A stretch of DNA of 25,176 bases from Bigelowiella natans CCMP2755 (taxonomy: Eukaryota; Cercozoa; Chlorarachniophyceae): contig ADNK01001348.1 of the NCBI GenBank assembly GCA_000320545.1, positions 1-25,176 on the forward strand. Direction: 5' to 3'. This document shows, piece after piece, positions 1 to 9,703 of the stretch (positions are counted from its first letter, which is position 1; each line of letters begins with the position of its first letter). A model generated the notes under the pieces. The model was not told the origin of the DNA. It was given only the letters and a program-made list of their open reading frames with translations, and did no database searches. The position numbers and the translations under genes are program-made.

Positions 1-50
1 CAAGCCATGTATAACACAACATGGAATGATAATTTATTGCTTCAAGGTCA

Positions 51-248
51 TCACGAGAAATCGATCTGGACTTTAGCCTTCTTGATGGGCGTCCGGACGT
101 GTCGGTCATTGATGTTGAGTATGATTACTTGGGAATTGTACTCGGTGCCAGGTATTTTCTATATCCATGCTTCGTAGAACGATGATACTATGTTTTGTGT
201 GTTTTGTGTGTGTATATATCAAGCACAATATATAAATATAGTATAATA

Positions 249-304
<56 letters not shown>

Positions 305-528
305 TCTCTCTCTCTCTCTCTCTCTCTCCCTCTCTCTATATATGTATATATAGATACAGAGAGAGAGAGCAACCGGGGAATGGAGGACGCGCGCGGGAGG
401 GGGTGCTTCTTCGAGAACACCCAAAGTAGTATATTTACCCATCGACGTAGATTGCTCGCTCTCTCTGATTTTCGAGGTGCAATCAATAACGTCACACAGG
501 CAATAGCGGTCTCAGACGGCTCTACATA
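51..528 (-). CDS. 3' end of an unidentified gene, two candidate exons
   Basis: Two exons can be joined on the minus strand: 528-439 (30 codons, beginning YVEPSETAIACV, ending NLRRW) and 158-51 (35 codons plus TGA, beginning KIPGTEYNSQVIILNINDRH). The first is preceded by a pyrimidine-rich acceptor (CTCCGCCCTCCAAG) and followed by donor GTAAAT; the second follows ATATAG. Both junctions are phase 0. The intron between them (159-438) holds the TA and CT repeats at 254-337. The composition looks like ordinary globular protein, but I do not recognise the family. Upstream exons should lie at higher coordinates; candidates at about 800-1010 could not be joined in phase, so the 5' part is unresolved. 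Confidence is limited because no family match backs the model. Confidence 0.35.
254..337. repeat. (TA)n followed by (CT)n microsatellite
   Basis: An uninterrupted TA run at 254-301 is followed at once by a CT-rich run to about 337. It lies in the intron proposed for the leftmost gene. Confidence 0.95.
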
Positions 529-660
529 CTTGGAGGGCGGAGAGGCAGAGAGTACGAGATATGAGCATCATTGGATATCTTCTACACCTTCTTCACTAAA
601 ATCAATACCATCATCTATTCTCTATATTGAAGACCTTAACCCATCTGATCTCCCTCTCCC

Positions 661-665
661 TCTCT

Positions 666-717
<52 letters not shown>

Positions 718-748
718 CGCACGCACACACACACACACACACACACAC
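661..748. repeat. (CT)n-(CA)n compound microsatellite
   Basis: A CT run to about 710 changes directly into a CA run to 748, interrupted by two CG steps. Confidence 0.95.
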
Positions 749-1677
749 TTAGACATAGATATGACCATCTTCTTGCCCGCTTCCTACCTCTCAGACGTGT
801 AATGGATGAAGTTCGCGAATGTCTCCAGAGGCGGCAATCGATGTCACCATTCAAGCGCGGTGGTGATGAGATTCAAAGGGGGGGGTACCCTCAGAGAAGG
901 CGCCGTTATTCATCAAGGGATTCCTCGCGACCTACTTCGAGAAGACGTGTCTCATCTCGGTCGAGACCTCTTCGTCAGTATCGTCGTCGTCCAGTTTATC
1001 GACGGTTTCGCGACGAAGAAACATCTAGGCCGCCTCTTAGACACCCGCCTCTTAGACACCCACCTTGATTTGTCAAGTATAGGTCATGATGCGTAGTAGG
1101 GACGACAGGCTTTTGTTATCTAATCGCTACAATCCCCAGCAGCAAAAGAACATGAATGACTTATGAAAAACAGAACACGTTGTGTATTGCCGGCCCGTGT
1201 CATAGTTCAAAGTGCATGCAGTGATGCATGGAACCATGATCGCCTCATTGAAGCGGCCATGTACCGGCGATATCGCTGCATAATGCATTTTCCCTATCTG
1301 TACAAGTGGGCTGCTTACCTGCTTAAATGCTAAATCCACGCATTTGCTAGCATTGCATGCTAGCTAGCTAGGTTGCCATGACTTAAAATGATGGCAGCAG
1401 CAAGGAAGCAAGGAACATACATAGCTCAGAGCTAGATAGCCCGCAATGAAGCGCGTAGAGCGCTGCTCCTGCTTCGTAACTAGATATGGATTTTAAACAC
1501 ACCACGATTCAGGGAGATTACTACAGTCGATGTTGCAGCTTTTAATTTAGGGATCGTCATGCACGTAACAAATTCTGCTGGATTTTCTCAATTTCCCGCA
1601 TGATGAGTACCCGCCAAAGACAAATAGAATGGACAGAGAAACGCTAACTAACACATAAAGCATATACAATATAAGAA
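749..1677. other. Unassigned stretch with ambiguous coding signal and spacer
   Basis: About 800-1065 is open in several frames. The plus strand gives an Arg/Ser-rich peptide (802-1068). The minus strand gives a short acidic peptide (about 1032-943, MFLRRETVDKLDDDD...) preceded by CCTAG. I cannot decide between them or join either to a neighbour. An exact 15-bp tandem duplication occupies 1031-1045 and 1046-1060. From 1070 to 1677 I see no gene, only spacer with TAGC-type words (1360-1375). Confidence 0.5.
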
Positions 1678-2916
1678 CTACTCCATTTGGTTGAAAAGCT
1701 CGTCCGAATTCGCGGAATTCGTTGCTTGTCGAATGGGTTTTCCAGGCGGTATGTCTTCGCCGCTGCCAACAGGGGCATCCTCATCTAACTCCAACTCCAA
1801 GTCCTCTTCTTCGTAGCGCTTTGGGCTAATAGGCTGCGGAGGGGGGACGAGTGATCTTTGTGGGGAAGTGAGCTTCCGTCTTCGTTTGCGGACTCTTGTT
1901 TTAACATGTTGCTGACTGAATGGCGCAATGCGATCGTCAATTGAGATTGCTTTCTCATCTCCAAAATCTTCTCCTTCTCCTTTTCTATCTCCTCCTTCTT
2001 GATCTGGAGGAAGCTGTGCTGATAATTCATCTTCATCATTCTCTGTCAGCATAACGCCCAGGCTTCCATTTGAAGGTTCCCTAAAACCCTCTTCGTTGCG
2101 TGGTGGAGTTTCCGGATTTGGCTGTGACTTCTCCATCCTAGAGCCTTTTACTACCCCTACTCTACTCTTCAAAAGTCCCTTTAGTCGTCGATTTTCTTCT
2201 TCTAGTCTCTCCTTGCCCTCTAGCAGCTGCCGAATTTTCCGTTTCTTGGTGTTCAGAAGCACAACGAATTTACCGAGCAACTCGTTCTCCATGTCATTTT
2301 TGTTCGAAGCAGCTTCTCGAATCTGGACTTCGCTAGTTTTTAAATTTTCAGTCAACATTTCCAACTTTGAGTCTTGAAGCTTTACTATTTTTTTCGTCGT
2401 GTATAAGGAATCGTGGAGCGTTTGCATAAGTTTTTTAGCTCCGTTGCTGCGGGAAAGAGACTTGAATTTAAGTGTTGCAATGTGGATTTGCGGGCTCCTA
2501 TCGAGGCTCTTTTCACCAAGCTCTACAGAGATTTCTAAATTGAAATGTTTACTAACATTCGACTCATCTACCCCTTTTATCTTAAACGAGTAGCGCTGCC
2601 GTGAGTCACCTGGGGACTTTGTTGAGTTTATCGTTTGGAGGGCCTCAACAAAGTCCTTTCTAAACTTGGTATCGTCAGACTTGTTATTGGATCCCTTAAT
2701 ATCTTGAAGGCTTTGCCTCGCCATCCAGTATGTTGAGTTATCTGCAGTGCACATGATGACACTCCACACCTCTTTCTTCGATTTCTGTGTGCTTCCTCTT
2801 CTCGCAAGGAGATAGTGCTTAGAAGCCTCAGACTGGCCGGGCAGTTGGAAGTGAACCTTGATAAACATCGCATCTTTGAGGTAGTACTCTACCCGGTCGT
2901 CGTTGTCGTTGGGCAT
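1678..2916 (-). CDS. XRCC4: XRCC4-like non-homologous end-joining protein
   Basis: This is a single-exon ORF of 412 aa from ATG 2916. Upstream in-frame sequence is open to a TGA near 3139 but contains no ATG, so 2916 is the first usable start. Residues 1 to about 165 look like the beta-rich head domain of the XRCC4 superfamily, including WSVIMCTADNSTYWMARQS near 51-69. A long charged helix follows at about 170-253. It carries KFVVLLNTKKRKIRQL at about 216-231, which closely resembles the XRCC4 coiled-coil segment that binds DNA ligase IV. The tail is acidic and disordered, with a basic patch RKRRRK near 343-348 that could be a nuclear localisation signal, and it ends in DELFNQME. In the family, XRCC4 dimers scaffold ligase IV and XLF at double-strand breaks in the nucleus. 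Another coiled-coil member of the superfamily is possible, but the length and helix motif favour XRCC4. It is head to head with the plus-strand gene at 3212. Confidence 0.65.
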   Translation of the reverse strand: MPNDNDDRVEYYLKDAMFIKVHFQLPGQSEASKHYLLARRGSTQKSKKEVWSVIMCTADNSTYWMARQSLQDIKGSNNKSDDTKFRKDFVEALQTINSTKSPGDSRQRYSFKIKGVDESNVSKHFNLEISVELGEKSLDRSPQIHIATLKFKSLSRSNGAKKLMQTLHDSLYTTKKIVKLQDSKLEMLTENLKTSEVQIREAASNKNDMENELLGKFVVLLNTKKRKIRQLLEGKERLEEENRRLKGLLKSRVGVVKGSRMEKSQPNPETPPRNEEGFREPSNGSLGVMLTENDEDELSAQLPPDQEGGDRKGEGEDFGDEKAISIDDRIAPFSQQHVKTRVRKRRRKLTSPQRSLVPPPQPISPKRYEEEDLELELDEDAPVGSGEDIPPGKPIRQATNSANSDELFNQME

Positions 2917-3211
2917 TGTGGAAGTCTCGTTCGGTGCTGGGCAGAGCTCCGACGAGGGAAGCCATTCGGTTGTTGTAGTTGTTGCGGATCTCTTAGATGT
3001 GAGTCTTTTTTTTGTGCTAAATATATCCGAAACTTGCACATGCTTCCGATGCCTCCCGAGGGAGGACTTGCTTTCCTTTTGCGCTTCTGTCCAGGTTTTA
3101 TCCGTTGTCGTAGGATGTTTCCCGCATATTTTTGCATCTCAGAAAATTCTCGTAACGTTCCTCGCCGCCATCGTGCACGTGAGCGGAGCGGGAATACGAC
3201 TACAACTAGGA
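2917..3211. promoter_or_regulatory. Putative bidirectional promoter between XRCC4-like and RRM-like genes
   Basis: The two start codons are 295 bp apart and point away from each other, so both 5' UTRs and promoters must fit here unless upstream exons exist. I see no clear TATA box. The region overlaps non-coding open frames on both strands. Confidence 0.45.
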
Positions 3212-4150
3212 ATGGAGCTTCCAGGAGCTTCCGGCAGTGTTCTTCGCTTGCCGGAGAGGAAATCTGCTGGCGTCCAACGCCCAGAGGAGGGTTCCATGAG
3301 CATTGGTGATTTCTTCCCTGGGTGGAAGGCGCTGGCCGGAGAAACACCGCAGCGCGGACCCAAGCCAGCCAAATCCACCGTATCTATGCTCTGGGATGGA
3401 TTTTCGGAAGAGGTAGTCATTCGTACACGGTACCCGTGAGCTGCTTTTCATGCCATATGATTTCGCATCTGGCTGCTGCACAGAAAGAAAAGAACGCAAT
3501 GGCGCGGTTGGAAGCCATTATCAAGCACGGACACCCAGAGGTTGCTTCATGGGTGGTAGCATTTGGGAAGCCCTTTCGCTACATATTCGACAATAAAACG
3601 GTGGGTACTTTCTAATATATAAATGGCTGCATGACGCATAACTTCTCTTCTCCTCATTGCATTGCTGTCGTCGCAGCTTTTGCCCTCATGTTCCTGGCTT
3701 GTGCTGGAGTATTTGGCCGGAAGCACCCCCCGTTTAGACCAAATCGCAGTGGCTATCGTCCCATTGAAAAAGGAGAAAACCGACGCCACCGAATCGGAAG
3801 AGTCCCTAAAAAAAGACAATGGAGAGGACGGCGCGGTGGCTCGAAACCCTGAGGAAAAGAAGCATCCGAATGGAGAGGGGCTAGGAAAATGCAGCGTTGA
3901 AGATGTCGCCGAGCTAATAACAGGGTTGGATTTCAGAATCCAAGATTTGATAAATTTCGAAGAACTGCCGCAGAGGGCAAAGGAAAAGTTCCAAGAAAAC
4001 CCACTCATGACAATCGTGCGTTTCACGAATGCACGTCCGCAGCGAAAGTAGCAGCCATTTTTCCTCCCCTTCAAATATGCGTGCATCTTCTCATATATTT
4101 AAATAGTTGTTTCACAGCATGTACGCGTCGAGTTTGCGGAGTATTACATT

Positions 4151-4197
<47 letters not shown>

Positions 4198-4541
4198 GTT
4201 TTTGTTGGGGGGGTTGGAAATATAAGGGTTTCATGTAATAACCTTCCCCTGCGAGCTCTTCTGATTCTTTGCATGCAATCCGAATTTTGATCAAATGAGA
4301 GTTATCATGGGTCCGAGAAAGCCATGGCCTGAGCAAGTAATATTGTATTTTTCAAACTAGTGGACGTCGGCCGTCGGTGACCAACGGACAACACCAGGCG
4401 GCATTGGCCGTATCTATGCTTGATGGAATGGAGTTTATGGGGGCTAAATTAGAGGTCACCCTGCAGCCCTTTGCTACCAGCCCCCTCTGCGACAACAGGG
4501 ACTCTATTTCATCTTTGATGTCGACGGAGCTGGGCGACTGA
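3212..4541 (+). CDS. Five-exon protein of unknown function with RRM-like C-terminal end
   Basis: Proposed exons are 3212-3412, 3484-3600, 3677-4015, 4118-4152 and 4361-4541, giving 290 aa and a TGA stop. The introns are 71, 76, 102 and 208 nt, all GT-AG, with phases 0, 0, 0 and 2. Intron 4 begins GTATGTGTG and is largely a GT repeat. Residues 1-106 contain MSIGDFFPGWKAL and KPFRYIFDNKT. Residues 130-175 are Lys/Glu-rich and probably disordered. About 176-231 contains SVEDVAELITGLDF and VRVEFAEYYIV. The last exon contains AALAVSMLDGMEFMGAKLEV, which resembles the final helix and strand of an RNA-recognition motif; the usual RNP1 core is poor. I do not recognise the family. If intron 3 is not spliced, translation stops at 4051. 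The exon structure is better supported than any function. Confidence 0.5.
4151..4196. repeat. (GT)n microsatellite at a splice donor
   Basis: The run starts within the proposed donor GTATGT of intron 4 of the 3212-4541 gene and continues for about 20 dinucleotides. Confidence 0.95.
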
Positions 4542-5089
4542 GTACGATGTGTGCCTAACACACGGCCGCCGCCACATACCAGACGACGCACAATGCACTC
4601 AAGATGCTATAAACCTTGCAAAAATGATGAAGTTAATCTAAAATGAATGCGCTATGCCAGCCTCACGAACGGTACATGGTGCTATGATACGACACAGCCG
4701 TGACTGCTACGTAAGGCGTATAGCAGGCACGCGCATATATTCTCCTGCCTTTGCCATCTTTGAGTTGTGCAGCATAAGACTAAGGAGGGCGTCTATTTAT
4801 TAGCCCTATCGTACGTGCCATGACAGCCGAATCAGAAGCACAGCAGCATTGATGTAACGAGCACGCACTGCGCACATCGTACGCGTAGTGTTCCGCATGC
4901 CTTGTGCATGTGGCTGTCTAGTTGTGCGCAGTCTAGCAGTGCCATATACCTTCAGCCTTCTGCATGTATGCGTCTTAGTACTTGTACTCGTAGTTTTGCA
5001 CGCAGCTAGCTAGACAGCTACATTACTATAGTCCTTAGCTAGTTAGAGCTGGCTATTGAAAAAATATAATTGTTTATTATAAGACGGAT

Positions 5090-5168
5090 GTAATGAAATG
5101 TCGTTTAAATTTTTCAATTCTCATCCTAACTGTAGCTAGTTATGCAATGCAGCGGCTACAGCGCTAGC
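5090..5168 (+). repeat. Dispersed repeat, copy 1
   Basis: The core at about 5143-5166 (GCAATGCAGCGGCTACAGCG) differs by one base from the core of copy 2 near 13311-13334, and the 50 bases upstream of both are recognisably similar (TGTAAT.AAAT...TTCAAT..TCA). Confidence 0.6.
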
Positions 5169-5730
5169 TTACGTTGTATCTATTTGTTTCCTTTGTCACA
5201 TGTTGCATGCATGAAAAAGCATGTCCTAGCCTTTCCATGTGGATACGTCGTATCTAGCTTTAGATCTATACTAGCTAGTATAGCGCAATAATAAAGCGGT
5301 AAATGATGACTAGCGCCTAGCGCCAAGTATTGTGACTGTGACTGCACGTCTAGCTAGATGTCTAGATGTGGTCACACTTTGCTGCATACTATCATTAGTA
5401 TGCGCACGACGCGGCGACTATGCAGCATCTTTTAATCTTCTGCATTTATTAGTGTGCTACTGACGACACTTCTAGACCGCTAGTAGCCTTGGCAATGCGT
5501 GCATGTGTATATGGGCATGCACAATGTCTTCACCGCAACATGCATGTGCATCTTTCAAAGCATAGCAACGATCGAGAGGCAAACAAGCTTGTTATGTGCC
5601 TCATTAATTTACTTGCTTGGATCGGTCATTAGTCAGTCGCTTATCTTATTATCGGTGGCCCAGCATGCATTCTACGTTCGAAAGCACGGTGTATCTGAAC
5701 TGTGCGCAGGCCGCGAATAATCGACTCAAT

Positions 5731-5743
5731 GATCATCATCATT

Positions 5744-5771
<28 letters not shown>
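5731..5771. repeat. (TCA)n microsatellite
   Basis: A run of TCA triplets with one interruption, lying past the stop codon at 5797-5799 on the minus strand. Confidence 0.9.
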
Positions 5772-5774
<3 letters not shown>

Positions 5775-5796
5775 TCGTAATCAATGGCTAGTCTTC

Positions 5797-5853
5797 TTAG
5801 TCCGACGATTGAAGCCCCATCCACCTTGCCCACCATATCCAGGTCACGCCTGT

Positions 5854-5895
<42 letters not shown>

Positions 5896-5933
5896 CGTGA
5901 GCACTCTTTATGCAACTCGCACTAAACTCTGGG

Positions 5934-5978
<45 letters not shown>

Positions 5979-6744
5979 CTTTCTCCCTCTTTCACACACA
6001 CACACACACACACACAGCATACCTCCGAGATAGTTATTGTACACCCTCGTTGCCGTCGAGGCGGCGGTTTGCGCGAGCTCTCCGGGGATCCTTGGCAGCA
6101 GCGACTGCTCCAGGCCATTCACAATCTGATACCTGCGTCGTGGGTGAGAGGAGAAGGAAAAACGATACGGAGAGTTATACCCGAGACAAGGCGTGGAGGG
6201 GGGGGGGGGGGACGACCATACCGCGGATTGGAGGATACGAACATGTACGCGCCGAAGTTTAAGGCTGAGACAAACACAGGGCAATTACGGAAGTGAGTTC
6301 GGGATTATGCACACACAAATAAACGCGAGGGGAGCAAGGAGGCCAAAACAACTTCGCTCCGGCAAGGCGGCCGATTTCATCCTCAACAATGCGGCAGAAA
6401 TCATCATCATCAGAATACAGTCTTCGATGTCGGCCGCGTACCTGTCGGGACAATTGGTGCAAGCTCGACAGCGCTGCAATGCTCCGGATTCAGCTTCTCG
6501 CTAAAAGAGAGGAGAGCGGCCAGGGGGGGAGGAGGGGAGGAGGGAGGAGGAGCGCAGTGAGTATTGTGAAATCGTGCTTTGTAAGGGGAGAGGAGAGGAG
6601 GAGGAGGGCACGTGGTGTACTAGTGTTTGTGGTAAACGCAGCAGCAGCAGCCGCAGCTATATCATACTAGGTGGGTGGAGACATAACTTACCGAAGGGTA
6701 ATCAGCCCCTTAGCCATTCCTTGCCCGACCTGCACAAATATTAA

Positions 6745-6778
<34 letters not shown>

Positions 6779-7133
6779 GATAACGATGACGCAGAGTAGG
6801 AGGTAGAAGATTACGGCGAAGACAAGGCATGATGGTTGACGCACACGCGCGCGAATGTTTCACCAAATACAAAAACATAAACATGTTCTTGTCGACCGCT
6901 GACGCTGCAGTTCCGAGCACGGCAAATTGAGCCCCCTTCAGCATACCTAGCGATTCATTGCAGGATCATTATTCAATGGCCCGAAAGACGTGGTGACGGT
7001 GGTAGTAGTTGGTAGTAGTATTAGTAGTAACACCGCAGGCGAATCTTTGAGCAGGTGTATAGCTTCCAGACTGAGCGACGAAAGCTGGAAGCTTGGCAAG
7101 AGCCGCTCCGATCTGTACAAATAAATGCATATA

Positions 7134-7205
<72 letters not shown>

Positions 7206-9017
7206 AATGTATACATGGCCGCGCCGCGGGACGAATACGAGCGGTAATGTCTCCCGAACAATCCCCCTCACATCACGCCCCCAATTTTCATCAAAAATAT
7301 CATGATACGGCAGTAGCAGTGGTAGCAGTAGTAGTGGTAATAATAAGCAGTAGTAGTAGTAGCAGCAACAACATTTGACCAACAATTGATGCGAATAATA
7401 CTCACCCCCGCAGTAGCCGGGGCAGCAATGGGGGCGGCCGGAGATAGAGCTGTGACGAGTGCGATGTTGGCTGCAATGACAATGGACAAATCCGCACATA
7501 CAAAATCCAACTGGAGGGTAGCGGTCGTGGTGCATAGAGAGCAGGAATAAGAAAAGCAACAATAGTAAGATGATGATGATGATGGATGATGATGATGAAG
7601 ATAGTCAGATATTTACACTGAAACAACTGCGCCGGTACCAAAGAAACACCGACAATTTCCTACCACGCGGCTTGGCCGTGTTGTCGTGGTACTCTCGGTT
7701 CGGCAAAGAGTGCAAATCGCGCACAACATTTTGATATCGATGTGATTTTTGAAGTGTCGCTCTGTGTTAGTTCATAAGCAACTAGTGCAGGACCTGCTCT
7801 TTGAATTTGTCTCCGCGCTGCTGCAGCTGCGCCACGAGGGTGGCTCCCAGCCTGATAATAGAGTAGTAGTAGTAGTAGTAGTAGTAGTAGCAGCAGCAGC
7901 AGCAGCAGTAGCGATTTGAATCTTATTTTAATCCGATCGAGCTAAGTTTGAATACTTGTGTTTGTGTGTGTAATCACTGATGACAAAATAAGTTCATACC
8001 CTACGCCGATTTCGATCCCCAACGTTCGCATAAATGCGGGGTTCATGATCAAACGGTCTCGGATCATCTGCCCGATTACAAACACCAAAAAACAAATCAC
8101 ACTTCGCCACCGCGCACCGGTCTTAGCAGGGCACAGCTGCTCCGCCACGCTAAGCTACGAGCACGCATTACCGTGGATGTTTCCATGAACCGCCTCATGA
8201 TGGGACTCCTTTGAGCAACGAGCCAGTTTTGGAGCGCATCTATCACAAGAAACAAGGCAGCGAACTATAACGACGAGAACAACCATGGCGATAGATAAAA
8301 AATAAGGTTTATAACTATCACCCATCCCTGTTCCCCGCTCCCCATTTTTTTTAAATTTTGCCCCACCAAGGCCTATCCGTCCGGAGAGAAATGCCTTTAT
8401 GAGGTCTGCTGGAATAGAGTTCTCGTCTAGTCCATTGTCCTTAAGGAACTTTGATAGTCGGAGACTCAAATCGTTGCCCTTCATTGTTTGAATACACGCG
8501 GAGGATGAGCGACGAATATCACAGAGGAAGGGGGAGGAGGGAGGGTGTGTTATTTGCGTGTGTTTCGGAGAACGTTACCTTGTTCTTATTCGCATCGTCG
8601 TCGCCACTATCCCTATCATCATCCTGCAGGCTTAGATCTGCTTTTCCTGCAGTTCGCCTCCCTCCGTCGCCGCCGTTGCCACTGGCACCGCCCAGCTGTG
8701 GCGAGGGGGGACGAATGTTGCGAAGGCCGGAAAACATTCTCAGGCCGGAGGATGAAGCGTATCCTGTTTGCCGTCCACGAATTCTGAAAAAAAATGACAA
8801 TGTAAATCGGCAAACTATCGGTGGGGCCCCTCTGAAATGAGCTCTCCAAGAGCCTCAAAAAAGGCTGATTTTAGAAACATCCTTACCCGCTCCCACGGGA
8901 GAGTATTTGAGGCGATCCAGGACTGGACAGAGCCAGGAAGGTGGACAATACGCACGCCAGCGCGATGAGGACCAGCCAGGCGACTGGGGATGTACCATGT
9001 CTTCGACTCTCCTCCAT
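5797..9017 (-). CDS. RETICULATA-related (DUF3411) plastid membrane protein with signal peptide
   Basis: Fifteen exons join in phase to 403 aa: 9017-8887, 8783-8579, 8478-8367, 8239-8172, 8067-8000, 7851-7794, 7510-7406, 7112-7034, 6946-6897, 6729-6692, 6500-6442, 6264-6222, 6132-6023, 5928-5896, 5849-5797. All introns are GT-AG. Residues 1-35 form a signal peptide (SRRHG, then a hydrophobic run at 12-31). Residues 45-112 are R/S/G-rich, like a plastid transit region, then acidic. The DUF3411 order follows: NSIPADLIKAFLSGRIGL (132-149), NWLVAQRSPIMRRF (154-167), IRDRLIMNPAFM (174-185), LDFVCADLSIVIAANIALV (215-233, hydrophobic), SYTPAQRFACG (about 266-276), GAYMFVSSNPRYQ (329-341), WWARWMGLQSSD at the end. 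Plant members act in the chloroplast envelope and affect leaf development; the biochemistry is unclear. The signal peptide implies a plastid reached through the ER. The gene is head to head with the cyclotransferase at 9704. Confidence 0.82.
5850..6022. repeat. Microsatellites occupying the last two introns of the DUF3411 gene
   Basis: CA (GT on the coding strand) runs lie at about 5855-5891 and 5992-6016, with a CT (GA on the coding strand) run at 5936-5975. They make up nearly all of introns 14 (5850-5895) and 13 (5929-6022); the 33-nt coding exon 5896-5928 sits between them. Confidence 0.9.
7131..7205. repeat. (TA)n-(TG)n compound microsatellite
   Basis: A TA run interrupted once by TG switches to a TG run at about 7180. 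It lies in the 293-nt intron 7 of the DUF3411 gene, close to the acceptor at 7113. Confidence 0.9.
7862..7909. repeat. (TAG)n-(CAG)n trinucleotide repeat
   Basis: TAG triplets pass into CAG triplets within intron 5 of the DUF3411 gene (7852-7999), next to the acceptor of exon 6. Confidence 0.9.
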
Positions 9018-9703
9018 TTGTTTGGAACCTACAATGTTGTGTGTGTTACGCGAATACGTGACGATATAAGAAGTTTGGTAAGGTCGATATCCTTCCTGCC
9101 TCCTCTACAGGCCATAAAGTCAAACTGTAGAATGACATTAGGCTGAGGAAGTGAGACATTTCAACCCTTGTACACGAACTGAGGAGGAGGGGGGGGCTTA
9201 CTTGAGCGCAACTTCTTTTTCCTGGAACTTTGAAGGGTGCCGTTGTGAAAATTACATGTACTAAAATTAACCTGCGAATATTATATACGACAAGCATTTT
9301 TTATGCGTAGCTCACTAAAAACCCCGCGTTCTGCAATCGTAGGAAGGCCGCCTCCCGTTGTGCCGTTACAACCGGCTGGTAATCGAGTCGTAGAAACAAA
9401 ACACCCGAAACTTTTGAAATTATCGGATAATGTACCAGGTAGAACGGAGGCTTTCCTTGTTAGAGGTAGCTCACATTTTCGGGTGCGACAAGGCTTGGAC
9501 GCAGGACCCAGACCCGAATCTCTTTTTCGCTGCGACATCTTTTCGAAGACGTAATTGGCAAGAATTCACCTATTTTTCCTACGAAAAAATGGGGGTCGCT
9601 GTTACTACCGGGGGGTGAATCTCGAAACAACTCCCGGACGGAAATTCAAATAATCGTTCAAAAAAATGGCTCGGGCGCTCACGTTGCCGACTCCAATGCA
9701 ACG
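9018..9703. promoter_or_regulatory. Shared upstream region of DUF3411 and glutaminyl cyclotransferase genes
   Basis: 686 bp separate the two divergent start codons. Several short open frames cross it (for example 9303-9554 plus), but none has a recognisable domain or joins a neighbour in phase. Both promoters probably lie here; I see no clear motif. Confidence 0.45.

Larger units (their letters stand above)
4542..5796. other. Spacer between converging genes
   Basis: No gene is seen. The stretch is rich in TAGC, GCATGC and TGCATG words and, until 5731, has no microsatellite. It holds one copy of a dispersed repeat (about 5090-5168). At 5731-5771 there is a (TCA)n repeat just downstream of the stop codon of the minus-strand RETICULATA-related gene, so it is probably in its 3' UTR. 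Confidence 0.7.

Noticed and set aside
636-854. ORFs encoding runs such as SLSLSL, HTHTHT, IYIYIY or RERERE
   Set aside because: They are translations of CT, CA, TA or GA microsatellites; the same artefact recurs at 188-495, 4071-4336, 5726-6296, 6947-7562, 10506-10910 and 18654-19179.
802-1068. Arg/Ser-rich ORF resembling an SR protein
   Set aside because: Other frames over the same bases are also open, no RRM or spliced partner is present, and the Arg/Ser content follows from a TCG/CGA-rich stretch. It was left unassigned.
2889-3347. Minus-strand ORF of 152 codons upstream of the XRCC4-like gene
   Set aside because: It overlaps both the XRCC4-like start and exon 1 of the plus-strand gene, and its composition is not domain-like.
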